Positions 35,255-44,085 of a stretch of DNA of 64,000 bases are shown here, piece by piece. The first letter of the stretch is position 1. Every line of letters begins with the position of its first letter. The position numbers were made by a program, and so were the translations under genes. Below the pieces are notes generated by a model, which was not told the DNA's origin, made no database searches, and worked only from the letters and a program-made list of their open reading frames with translations. Source of the DNA: Desulfatitalea alkaliphila (GTDB taxonomy: Bacteria > Desulfobacterota > Desulfobacteria > Desulfobacterales > Desulfosarcinaceae); assembly GCF_022968795.1 (NCBI RefSeq), contig NZ_JALJRB010000007.1:62001-126000 (forward strand). Reading direction: 5' to 3'.

Positions 35255-36487
35255 ATGCCTGTTTATGACTACACCGCGCTGGATGGCAAAGGCAAAACCG
35301 TCACGGGCATCATCGATGCCGATGGTGCCGCTGCGGCACGGCAGAAAATCAGGGCCGAAGGCAAGTTTCCGGTAAGTCTGCGCGAAGTCAAAAGCGCCCT
35401 GCTCCATGAAGGGGCCGAAAAGCAGCGTCTGGACCTTTCCCGGTTTTTCAGCCGTATCCGACCGGCGGAAACGGCCATCATGACGCGCCAGCTTTCCACC
35501 CTGATCGGCGCCGGTTTTCCTCTGGTGGCCGCTTTCGATTCGCTCATGGCCCAAATCACCACCCCGGCGCTGAAAAAAACCATCGCCGGCATCAAGGCCT
35601 CGGTGACCGAGGGAAGCTCCTTTGCCGATGCGCTAAAAAAATATCCACGGGTCTTCACGCCGATCTACATCAATATGGTGGCATCGGGAGAATCTTCCGG
35701 CACCCTGGAAATCGTCCTGGCGCGACTGGCGGAGATCATGGAAAAGTACGAAGCGTTGAAAAACCGGCTCGTCACCGCCATGATCTACCCGCTGCTGATC
35801 TTGATGACCAGTGTGCTGGTGGTCACATTCATGTTGATGTATGTCACCCCTAAAATCATGTCCATGTTCGACAACATGAAACAAGCGCTGCCCCTGCCCA
35901 CCCGGATTCTGTTGTCCATCAGCGACTTCATGCAATCCTACTGGTGGGTTCTGGTGCTGCTGTGCATCGGCTTTTTGTTGGTTTTGCGCGCCATGCGCAA
36001 CACACCGAAGGGGCGGGAGCGGCTGGACACCATCATCCTGCGCCTGCCATTGATCGGCGAACTGGTGCGCAAGTTGGCCGCCGCCCGTTTCGCGCGCACA
36101 CTGGGGTCGCTGTTGGACAACGGCGTCTCCATGCTGCCGGCCTTGGGCATTGTGGAAAACATTGTGGGCAATGTGCGCATCGCCCAGGCCGTTGCCAACG
36201 CATCGACGGAGGTGGGCAAAGGCCAGGGCCTGGGAAAAACCCTCGGCGCCGGCGAAACCTTCCCTCCCATGGCGATTCAAATGATCCAAGTGGGGGAGCA
36301 GAGCGGCAATTTGGAGGAGATGCTGGCCAAGGTGGCCGATGTTTTCGAAAAGGAGGTGGAAAACAGCGCAATGCGAATGTCCGCGCTGATCGAGCCGGTG
36401 ATGCTCCTGGTCATGGCCGTGGTGGTGCTTTTCATTGTGCTGGCCATTTGCCTGCCCATCTTCGAGATGAACCAGATGATCCGCTGA
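35255..36487 (+). CDS. gspF: Type II secretion inner-membrane platform protein GspF
   Basis: GspF is the polytopic inner-membrane protein at the base of the type II secretion pseudopilus. The 410-residue protein starts MPVYDYTALDGKGKTVTGII as in the family, with two GspF cytoplasmic domains (residues about 66-190 and 270-395), including RQLSTLIGAGFPLVAAFDSL and ARTLGSLLDNGVSMLPAL, and membrane segments near 170, 222 and 380. ATG 35255 has AAGGG upstream; a GTG nine bases earlier is an alternative. It heads an unusual F-G-H-I-J-K-L-M-N-C-D-E gene order. Confidence 0.95.
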   Translation: MPVYDYTALDGKGKTVTGIIDADGAAAARQKIRAEGKFPVSLREVKSALLHEGAEKQRLDLSRFFSRIRPAETAIMTRQLSTLIGAGFPLVAAFDSLMAQITTPALKKTIAGIKASVTEGSSFADALKKYPRVFTPIYINMVASGESSGTLEIVLARLAEIMEKYEALKNRLVTAMIYPLLILMTSVLVVTFMLMYVTPKIMSMFDNMKQALPLPTRILLSISDFMQSYWWVLVLLCIGFLLVLRAMRNTPKGRERLDTIILRLPLIGELVRKLAAARFARTLGSLLDNGVSMLPALGIVENIVGNVRIAQAVANASTEVGKGQGLGKTLGAGETFPPMAIQMIQVGEQSGNLEEMLAKVADVFEKEVENSAMRMSALIEPVMLLVMAVVVLFIVLAICLPIFEMNQMIR

Positions 36488-36618
36488 AGCACCGGAAAGG
36501 CTTGAAAGTCAAATCGATTCCGCCTATACTGCGCCAGGCTTCGCAGTGAGGATCGCAATGGACATGCACAATCGCACGGATGATGACAGGTCAAGGGCAA
36601 GGGAGGCGAAACAAGGCA

Positions 36619-37065
<447 letters not shown>

Positions 37066-37250
37066 GCCGTTGGCGCAACACGCTGCAAGCGATGGCCGAT
37101 GAGGACCGGCGACCATTCACCACCCGTTCAAAATCGTCTCCTGCGCCATGCGCCTCGCCGGTAGGTCCCCGTCATTGCGCCGGAACTTATGATCGCAACG
37201 GCGCCCACTTGAATTCATATGCCACTGATACCCGGGTTGGAAGCATGCCG

Positions 37251-37802
37251 ATGACCTTCCACGCCATCTCTGATCGCCAGGGTGGTCGACCCGCCCCGGA
37301 TGATCGCGGTTCGCATCTCAGCGGTTTTACCATGATCGAACTGCTGGTGGTGATGTTGTTGATCACCATCCTGCTCTCGGTCACCATCCCGCGGTTCGAC
37401 ACCGGTATCCTGCAGGATCCGCAAAAGCAGCTTACACGCTGGATCACTCACACCACGCGAGCCTTGCGCACCGCGGCCATCGAGACCCAAAACGTGCATA
37501 CCCTGGTGGTCGATTTAGACGACAACCGCATGTGGGTCGTACACACCGCAATGGAAGAGGAGGCCTTGGCCGCGGCCCCGGACAAGGCCTTCAAGCCCGG
37601 AGGCTCCATTCGTTTGGTGAATGTTCAGTTCCCCGAACAGGACAGCATGACGCCGGGAACGGTGGAAATCCATTTTCACCCGGCCGGTTTCTCGGATCAG
37701 GCAATGATTCATTACACCATAAATAATTCGCAACGTTTCACCTTCCAGGTGGAACCGTTGCTGCCCAAAGTGAGGTGGTTGGAAGGATGGCCCTCCTACT
37801 GA
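37251..37802 (+). CDS. gspH: Type II secretion minor pseudopilin GspH
   Basis: The protein of about 183 residues has a prepilin site SG/FTMIELLVVMLLITILLS with Glu at +5, followed by a GspH-like beta domain containing NVHTLVVDLDDNRMWVVHTA and a C-terminal strand pair. Its leader is about 30 residues, longer than GspG, and the exact start is uncertain: ATGs at 37245 and 37251 both follow GGAAG and the second has better spacing. Identity as GspH rests on position between gspG and gspI and the N-terminal helix. The 3' end overlaps gspI by 16 bases. Confidence 0.8.
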   Translation: MTFHAISDRQGGRPAPDDRGSHLSGFTMIELLVVMLLITILLSVTIPRFDTGILQDPQKQLTRWITHTTRALRTAAIETQNVHTLVVDLDDNRMWVVHTAMEEEALAAAPDKAFKPGGSIRLVNVQFPEQDSMTPGTVEIHFHPAGFSDQAMIHYTINNSQRFTFQVEPLLPKVRWLEGWPSY

Positions 37803-38218
37803 TCCGGCATCCATCAGAACCGGCCGCCACGCTCACGCGGCCGGCAAACAGCGGGGGGTTCACCTTGATCGAGGTGCTGGTGGCGTTAACCATCCTGACC
37901 GTGGCGCTGACCAGTATTTACCGACTGCAAAGCGACACTTTCCGCATGAGCGACGACACCCGTTTCTACACCCTGGCACCCATGCTGGCGCAGCAGAAAT
38001 TATCGGAAATCGAACGCCAAGGTCTTTCCTTGGCGGCCGGTGGATCCGGCGACTTCGGTCAGGATTTGCCCGGGTACGCCTGGTCCCTGCAAATCGAAGA
38101 TGCCCAGTCGGACTTGATCAAGAACCCGAAGCACCACCTTATCCGTCTCGACCTGGAGATCACCCGGGACGAGATCCGGCGCTACACCCTGAGGACCTAT
38201 CGTTTTTATGTGGATTGA
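37787..38218 (+). CDS. gspI: Type II secretion minor pseudopilin GspI
   Basis: The protein of about 143 residues has the prepilin sequence NSGG/FTLIEVLVALTILTVAL with Glu at +5, and the GspI-typical TLAPMLAQQKLSEIERQG after the helix. GspI is part of the pseudopilus tip with GspJ and GspK. A GTG four codons upstream is an alternative start; the ATG follows GAGG. It overlaps both gspH and gspJ slightly, so translation is coupled. Confidence 0.85.
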   Translation: MALLLIRHPSEPAATLTRPANSGGFTLIEVLVALTILTVALTSIYRLQSDTFRMSDDTRFYTLAPMLAQQKLSEIERQGLSLAAGGSGDFGQDLPGYAWSLQIEDAQSDLIKNPKHHLIRLDLEITRDEIRRYTLRTYRFYVD

Positions 38219-38915
38219 AGCGTCCCACACCATCGACCGCCGGTGCTCCCGGGGTTTCACCTTGTTGGAAATCCTGGCGGCCATCTTCATATTCTCCATC
38301 GTCATGGGGTTGGTATTCGGCACCTTCGGCGGCGTTTTCTCGAGTGCCGACCGCGTAGGTGCCGCCAGCGACCTACATGAGATGGCCAGCGCGTGCCTGG
38401 TGCGCATGGCGACCGACCTGAAGGCGATCCATGTCGCCCGGGAACCCCGTTACAAGGCACCCGATATGGATGATCCACCGGACCCCTATCGTGTGGAAGG
38501 CGGCACCGAATATCTGGGGGGCGAACTGTTCTCGCGCCTGCGCTTCACATCCCTGGCCCATCTGCCCATCGGCCGGCAACCGCGTGAGGGCATCGCCCGG
38601 ATTGTCTACTATCCCGAAATGAAAACGGAAGGCGAACGTATTCTGCGCCGCGCCGACAACCTCTTCCCTTATGACGACTTCACGCCTTCGCCCACCGATC
38701 CGGTCATTTGCGAACAAGTGCTCTCTTTCAAAGTGGTCTATTTCGACAAAGAGGGGCGCGACACGGAAGAGTGGAATTCGGAGTCCGACCTGTACGAACA
38801 CAGCACACCCCGGGCCGTGGGGATCGAATTGACTTTGGGCGACGAACAGATGTCCTACACCTTCGTAACGGAAGTGGATTTGCCGATGGTCCGATCCATT
38901 TCAAGAAGGCGGTGA
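38208..38915 (+). CDS. gspJ: Type II secretion minor pseudopilin GspJ
   Basis: The 235-residue protein starts with a leader ending CSRG, then FTLLEILAAIFIFSIVMGLV as prepilin helix with Glu at +5. The globular part has ASACLVRMATDLKAIHVARE and a C-terminal section, EQVLSFKVVYFDKEGRD, as in GspJ. It probably interacts with GspI and GspK at the tip. Its start overlaps gspI by 11 bases and gspK begins five bases after its stop. Confidence 0.85.
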   Translation: MWIEASHTIDRRCSRGFTLLEILAAIFIFSIVMGLVFGTFGGVFSSADRVGAASDLHEMASACLVRMATDLKAIHVAREPRYKAPDMDDPPDPYRVEGGTEYLGGELFSRLRFTSLAHLPIGRQPREGIARIVYYPEMKTEGERILRRADNLFPYDDFTPSPTDPVICEQVLSFKVVYFDKEGRDTEEWNSESDLYEHSTPRAVGIELTLGDEQMSYTFVTEVDLPMVRSISRRR

Positions 38916-38920
38916 TCGCG

Positions 38921-40042
38921 ATGCAATCGACAATCCAGCGGATGCGCAGGTGGCTCGATCCGCGCAACATCCGTCTGATCGGAAAAGGCGACGAAGGCCG
39001 ACGCGGCATCGCGGTTATCCTGGCCTTGGCGACCATGTTGGTGGTTGTCAGCGTGGCACTTGAATTGCATATCACAGAACGCAATAACATGATCGGCGCT
39101 GCGGTCACCCGGGATCGGATCACTTTGCAACAGATGGCCGCCTCGGGCGTCCACATCGCCATGGCGGTTCTGCTCAAGGATCGACAGGAAACGGAAAGCG
39201 TCTCGCTGCAGGAGGATTGGGCCGATGCCGAAACCATGGCGGCCATCGTGGAAACCTTCCCTTTTGAAGCCGGCAAGCTGGAGGTGGCCATCATCGACGA
39301 GATGGGCAAGATTCAAATCAACGCCTTGGTCCAATTCCCGGACGGCGGGAACTTCAACGATTCCCACCGCCTGCTGTGGGAGCGGTTCGCGCAATTGGCC
39401 ATCGCCGCCGATGAGGAACTGCAGCACGACGATATGTTGACACTCATTCACGCATTGAAGGATTGGTTGGACGCGGACGACAATATCACGGAGTTGAGCG
39501 GCGCCGAATCGGACTATTATCAAACCCTGGACCCGCCCTACGAAGCCAAGAACGGCCCCCTGGATCACTTGTCGGAACTGCTACTGGTCAAAGGGGTCAC
39601 CCCTGAAATGTATCATGGAATGGCCGGCATCGGCGGCCTGAGCCAATACTTGACCGTCTTCGGCGCAGAGAAGATCGGCGACCAACAGTTCACTTTTCCC
39701 GGCAAAATCAACATCAACACCGCCGAGCTGCCCGTGCTGACCGCCATGTTGCCTTTCGAGTACGCCGAATTCGCCCCGCTGCTGATCGAACACCGCGAGG
39801 CCACCAGCGGGTCGGTCTTCACCAACGACCTGACCCGCCAGGATTGGTACAAACAGGTACCCGGCATGGCCGGGGCCACCATCGATCCCGGACTGTTGAC
39901 GGTATCCAGCGACATTTTCCGAATCATCGCCGGCGCCGAAATCAACGGCGTGCGGCTGACGACCACAGCGGTCGTCGAGCGTATCAAGCCCTCGGAAATG
40001 GACCCATGGCAATGTAAGGTCTTGAAATGGGAGACAGAATAG
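38921..40042 (+). CDS. gspK: Type II secretion tip pseudopilin GspK
   Basis: The 373-residue protein has a 46-residue leader region and then GIAVILALATMLVVVSVALE, a membrane helix lacking Glu at +5, which is the usual feature of GspK. The large globular part shows IDEMGKIQINALVQFPDGG, LIHALKDWLDADDNITELSG and KININTAELPVLTAMLPFEY, matching the SAM-like domains of GspK. It caps the pseudopilus tip. A 124-base gap separates it from gspL. Confidence 0.88.
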   Translation: MQSTIQRMRRWLDPRNIRLIGKGDEGRRGIAVILALATMLVVVSVALELHITERNNMIGAAVTRDRITLQQMAASGVHIAMAVLLKDRQETESVSLQEDWADAETMAAIVETFPFEAGKLEVAIIDEMGKIQINALVQFPDGGNFNDSHRLLWERFAQLAIAADEELQHDDMLTLIHALKDWLDADDNITELSGAESDYYQTLDPPYEAKNGPLDHLSELLLVKGVTPEMYHGMAGIGGLSQYLTVFGAEKIGDQQFTFPGKININTAELPVLTAMLPFEYAEFAPLLIEHREATSGSVFTNDLTRQDWYKQVPGMAGATIDPGLLTVSSDIFRIIAGAEINGVRLTTTAVVERIKPSEMDPWQCKVLKWETE

Positions 40043-40166
40043 GATATTCTGAAGCGTCAGATCAAAAAAGTTGGCTTCACAACGATCTGTATTTGCACAA
40101 TAAACGTGCCGCTGATATCCACGCGGCCCGTCACTCGAATTGCCTGATGCAAACTGAAGGACCGGC

Positions 40167-41609
40167 ATGAGCCGACAAATCATCGCCATCGACATTCGTG
40201 CCACCTCCATTGTCGGGGTGCTGTTGACCACGGGCCTGAAAACCAACGTGATCGAGGGATGTGCCGAAATCCCACTGGTGACGTCGGAGGCAAATCAGGA
40301 TCCGTTGCTGAACGCTCTGACCGAATTGCGCCGGCAACTGGCATTCGACCATGCCGGCGCCGTGATCGGTCTTCCGGCCGATCACGCCCTTTTTCGCACC
40401 ATCAGCGTGCCTTTCAATGAGGACAAGAAGATCCGCCAGATTCTGCCCTTCGAACTGGAGCCGACCTTGCCTGTGCCGGTGGATGACCTGGTGATCGACT
40501 ACCAGAAGGCTTGGGAGGGCGAATCGACGGGATTGCTCACCATTGCCATTGAACGCCGGGAACTCGAAAACATCATGGCTACAATGACCGAGGCCCGGAT
40601 CGCTCCCCAGTTGGTGGTGCCGGGCGATTTCGCCTCGGCACTCTGCCTGACCCATCATGATCAGGGGTTACCCGAGCATGCGTTGCTGCTGAATGTGGGG
40701 CTCACCAAAACGACCTTGTTCACCCTGGTCAACGGCAAAATCGCGCTGGCGCGCTGTCTCGCCTCCGACGTCGGCACCGAGGCCGGGGTGGAAATGCTAA
40801 CCCTGAAAATCCGGCAAACCCTGACCGCCTTCGCCGACCGCCAACCAAACGGATTCGCACCCACTACGGTGTATCTCAACGGCCCCGCCCTGGATGACGA
40901 AGCGGCGGCGGCACGCCTGATCCAAGCCATGGAAATTCCATCCCAGACCGTCGACCTGCGCACCATGGTCCACAAACTGGACATGGCCGAAACGACCCAG
41001 TGGCGCCCCTGCGTTATGAACGGCGCCTTGGCCTTGGCCCTGGTCGAGGCCGAAGGGCGAAACTGCCCCAATTTTCATCGCACCCGGTCGGTATTCAAAA
41101 ACTACTGGACCACCTATCGCCCCTATGTGCGGGGTCCGGCCATCGTGCTCGGCATCGTGCTGCTGCTGGGCATGGGAGGCGTCCTGCTGGAAAACCACCT
41201 GCTGCAAAAACGCCTGGACCATATCCACCATCGGATGGAGGAAATTTTCGCGGCCACCTTCCCGGGCAGCCGACGGGTAGGCGACGCCCTGAACCAAATG
41301 AAGAGCGAGATTAGAGGCGCCCAGGGTGGCAACATCGATGCCGGCCAGGCGATCCCCCAGGTGCGCACCGTGGACATTCTGCAGCAACTCAGCACCTCCA
41401 TTCCCAAAGAGCTGGATGTGCTCTTCAATCGCCTGGTCCTGGGCAGCGATGATCTGACGGTGGCCGGTGAAACCACCGGATTCAACGTCGTGGATGAGGT
41501 CAAGAACCACCTGGAACAGAAGGGTCTATTCAAACAGGTAACCATCGCATCGGCCAACATGGACCGATCGGGAAACAAGGTGCGCTTCAGCCTGAAACTG
41601 GAACTATGA
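40167..41609 (+). CDS. gspL: Type II secretion inner-membrane protein GspL
   Basis: GspL connects the ATPase GspE to the inner membrane. The 480-residue protein has an actin-like cytoplasmic domain (IAIDIRATSIVGVLL near the start, VIGLPADHALFRTISVPF, LLLNVGLTKTTLFTLVNGK), then a single membrane helix near residue 325 (PAIVLGIVLLLGMGGVLLEN) and a periplasmic ferredoxin-like domain. The architecture combines PilM-like and PilN-like features as in PulL. Its stop overlaps the gspM start by four bases. Confidence 0.87.
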   Translation: MSRQIIAIDIRATSIVGVLLTTGLKTNVIEGCAEIPLVTSEANQDPLLNALTELRRQLAFDHAGAVIGLPADHALFRTISVPFNEDKKIRQILPFELEPTLPVPVDDLVIDYQKAWEGESTGLLTIAIERRELENIMATMTEARIAPQLVVPGDFASALCLTHHDQGLPEHALLLNVGLTKTTLFTLVNGKIALARCLASDVGTEAGVEMLTLKIRQTLTAFADRQPNGFAPTTVYLNGPALDDEAAAARLIQAMEIPSQTVDLRTMVHKLDMAETTQWRPCVMNGALALALVEAEGRNCPNFHRTRSVFKNYWTTYRPYVRGPAIVLGIVLLLGMGGVLLENHLLQKRLDHIHHRMEEIFAATFPGSRRVGDALNQMKSEIRGAQGGNIDAGQAIPQVRTVDILQQLSTSIPKELDVLFNRLVLGSDDLTVAGETTGFNVVDEVKNHLEQKGLFKQVTIASANMDRSGNKVRFSLKLEL

Positions 41610-42178
41610 CTTTTTTCTCACTCAAACTGCTGCCATTTCGATCCTACGCTCTGCCAATCAACCTGCAACGGCGCGACAAGATCGCCTTGATCGCGGCAGG
41701 AGTGGCCTTGGGGATCTTTCTTTTCTTCCAGCTGATCATTTTCCCGCCCCTGGATCGCAGAACACGGCTGCAACAACAAATCGTCAGCCAAACCCGTGCA
41801 CTGCAGGAGATGCAAATTTTGGCCGCCGAGCACCGAGTCGGGTCGCAAACGGCCTTCGCCACCGAAACCCGGTTGAAAGAGCGTCCCCGGGGCTTCACCC
41901 TCTTTTCATTTCTCGACAACTTGGCGGGCCAAGGCGGCATCAAGCAAAACATCGTCCATATGCGGCCATCGACAACCAACCTCAAGGGCAGCCCCTACTC
42001 CCTGTCCTTGGTGGAACTTCGGATCGATGGATTGACCATGGAACAGCTGATCGCTTTTCTGCACGGCGTGGAGACCGCTCCACACGCCGTTTGGATAAGG
42101 CGTATTTCGCTCTCGCGCGGTGAGAAGGAACAGGATTTGATCAACGTCATCCTGCAAGCGGAAACGTTCCAATTATGA
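41606..42178 (+). CDS. gspM: Type II secretion protein GspM
   Basis: The 190-residue protein has one N-terminal membrane helix near residues 26-46 (IALIAAGVALGIFLFFQLII) followed by a helical linker and a ferredoxin-like periplasmic domain with LRIDGLTMEQLIAFLHGVE near its end. GspM partners with GspL. The family is poorly conserved; assignment rests on topology, the ATGA overlap with gspL and position before gspN. Confidence 0.82.
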   Translation: MTFFSLKLLPFRSYALPINLQRRDKIALIAAGVALGIFLFFQLIIFPPLDRRTRLQQQIVSQTRALQEMQILAAEHRVGSQTAFATETRLKERPRGFTLFSFLDNLAGQGGIKQNIVHMRPSTTNLKGSPYSLSLVELRIDGLTMEQLIAFLHGVETAPHAVWIRRISLSRGEKEQDLINVILQAETFQL

Positions 42179-42218
42179 TGACCATGCGACCGATCAAGGC
42201 GAAACAGGTGTGCCCATC

Positions 42219-43091
42219 ATGAAACGCACCAGCAGAATTCTTCTCTACGGCATCTACGCCCTTCTGGCCGTTGGACTGTTCCTCTACCTGTTGTTCCCAT
42301 CGGCTGTTGTACGGGACCTCGTCGTCGCCCAAGTCCGTCAAAGCCACCCTGCGGTGGATGTACGCATCGACGAGGTGCGACCGTCCTTTCCGCCGGGCCT
42401 GAAAATGTTTCCCCTGTCCCTATCCTATGCCGGGACGCAGGTCCTCTCCCTGCACCAAGTCAAGTTTCTGCCGAAGCTGACCTCCTTGCTGGGCAATGAA
42501 AAGCAGGTCGCCTACAATGGATCGATCCAAGGCGGCGGCGGCCTTGAAGGATATGTGCGCATGCTGCAGGAGGCGCCCCGGCAGAAAATCAGCGGCACTT
42601 TGAATGTGACCCAACTTCCCATCGAAAACATCGCACTGCTCAAACAGATCTCCCAAGTGGCCGTGGCCGGCATGCTGACCACCTTTGTCGACTTCGATAC
42701 ACACAAGGGCCCCGGCGGAACGGCCGACGTGAACATCGACCTTTCACCGGTGCGTGTCCATTTCACAACACCTTTGATGGGTTTGGAGCAGTTGGACTTC
42801 ACCCGTATCCAATCGGATCTGATCGTGACGCCCAGAATGCTGCAGATAAAGCAGATCGACGCCACCGGGGCCCAGCTCGAGGCGCGCATCACCGGATCGG
42901 TGGTGTTCCGGCTCCCGCTTCAGGAGAGCCGTCTGAATCTGTCCTGCACGGTCAAGCCCCAACCGGGATTTGTCGCCGAACAGAAGAACACGATGATCGG
43001 GGCCTTGCTGGCATCTTCAGCCGCACAACAGCGGGGGGTCATCATTCGGATCGCCGGCACACTGGCCAAACCCAATTATGTGGTACGCTAA
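42219..43091 (+). CDS. gspN: Type II secretion system protein GspN
   Basis: The protein of about 290 residues has an N-terminal membrane anchor (ILLYGIYALLAVGLFLYLLF) followed by a periplasmic beta-rich domain with LPIENIALLKQISQVAVAGM. It ends GVIIRIAGTLAKPNYVVR, resembling the deltaproteobacterial GspN family, which is related to AsmA-like proteins. GspN is missing from many type II systems. A GTG at 42210 is an alternative start. It is directly followed by gspC. Confidence 0.82.
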   Translation: MKRTSRILLYGIYALLAVGLFLYLLFPSAVVRDLVVAQVRQSHPAVDVRIDEVRPSFPPGLKMFPLSLSYAGTQVLSLHQVKFLPKLTSLLGNEKQVAYNGSIQGGGGLEGYVRMLQEAPRQKISGTLNVTQLPIENIALLKQISQVAVAGMLTTFVDFDTHKGPGGTADVNIDLSPVRVHFTTPLMGLEQLDFTRIQSDLIVTPRMLQIKQIDATGAQLEARITGSVVFRLPLQESRLNLSCTVKPQPGFVAEQKNTMIGALLASSAAQQRGVIIRIAGTLAKPNYVVR

Positions 43092-43095
43092 GCTC

Positions 43096-43980
43096 ATGAC
43101 CATTCAACGGATCACCATTCTCGTCAACCTGGCGCTGCTCACCCTGGGTGCATACTGGGTGGTGAACACCTTCTACAAGGTGCTGGCGCTGCAAGTGCAG
43201 TCGCCGCCGCAGGCCGTGGAATCGACCGCCGACAGTCAACGTATACAAGAGACCCAACAAGCGCCGCCCTTGGCCCATTACACCCCCATCCTGGAACGGG
43301 ATCTGTTCCAAACCAGCAAGGTCGCCGCCACCGACCAACCCTCCGGCGAGGATGTCAGCCTGGAGGGGCTGGAAGAAACCCAGCTCCAACTCAAGCTTTG
43401 GGGCACGGTATCCGGCGATACCGAAAACACTTACGCCGTAATCGAAGACACCCAGAAAAGGGAGCAAAGTCTCTACCGCATCGGCGATACCATCCAGAAC
43501 GCAACGGTCAAAATGATCCTGCGGGAAAAGGTGGTTCTGAACGTGGAAAACCGCGATGAGGTGCTGGCCATGGAAGAGCCGGGCACCAGCGGTGGCGGCA
43601 CCCCCATGCTGGCCGGTCGAGGGAGTCCCGCACCAATGGTCTCGACGGCCCCGGCCATGGAACAGCGCATCACCTTGCAACGCGCCATGATCGAAGACGC
43701 TTTCCAGGATGTCAACCGGCTCATGTCCGAGGTGGCCATCACTCCCTATATGCAGGATGGGCGGCCCGAGGGATTGGCCTTCAACAACATCCGGCCGAAC
43801 TCCATTTTCCGGCGCATGGGTTTGCGCAACGGCGATGTTTTGCTGGGCGTCAACGGCCAGCAGATCCAATCCATGGAGGATGCCATGCAACTGTACAACG
43901 ACCTGCGGTCGTCGGACGAGGTCCAATTGCAACTTATGCGGCGCGGTCAGGAACGCAACATCACTTACAACCTGCGTTGA
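43096..43980 (+). CDS. gspC: Type II secretion protein GspC (PDZ type)
   Basis: GspC links the inner-membrane platform to the secretin. The protein of about 294 residues has one N-terminal membrane helix, a homology-region domain (HYTPILERDLFQTSK, LKLWGTVSGDTENTYAVIED) that contacts GspD, and a C-terminal PDZ domain with GLAFNNIRPNSIFRRMGLRN and GDVLLGVNGQQIQSMEDA. An ATG at 43078, overlapping gspN, would add six residues and is equally possible. It precedes gspD after a 105-base gap. Confidence 0.88.
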   Translation: MTIQRITILVNLALLTLGAYWVVNTFYKVLALQVQSPPQAVESTADSQRIQETQQAPPLAHYTPILERDLFQTSKVAATDQPSGEDVSLEGLEETQLQLKLWGTVSGDTENTYAVIEDTQKREQSLYRIGDTIQNATVKMILREKVVLNVENRDEVLAMEEPGTSGGGTPMLAGRGSPAPMVSTAPAMEQRITLQRAMIEDAFQDVNRLMSEVAITPYMQDGRPEGLAFNNIRPNSIFRRMGLRNGDVLLGVNGQQIQSMEDAMQLYNDLRSSDEVQLQLMRRGQERNITYNLR

Positions 43981-44085
43981 CGCGGCATTTGAAAATGAAT
44001 CGACAACCACTGGACGCATGCTTCGATGCGGCCTGCAAACTTCCACGGGCCAAATACAAGCACCAAAGAGATTAGACGGATTCCT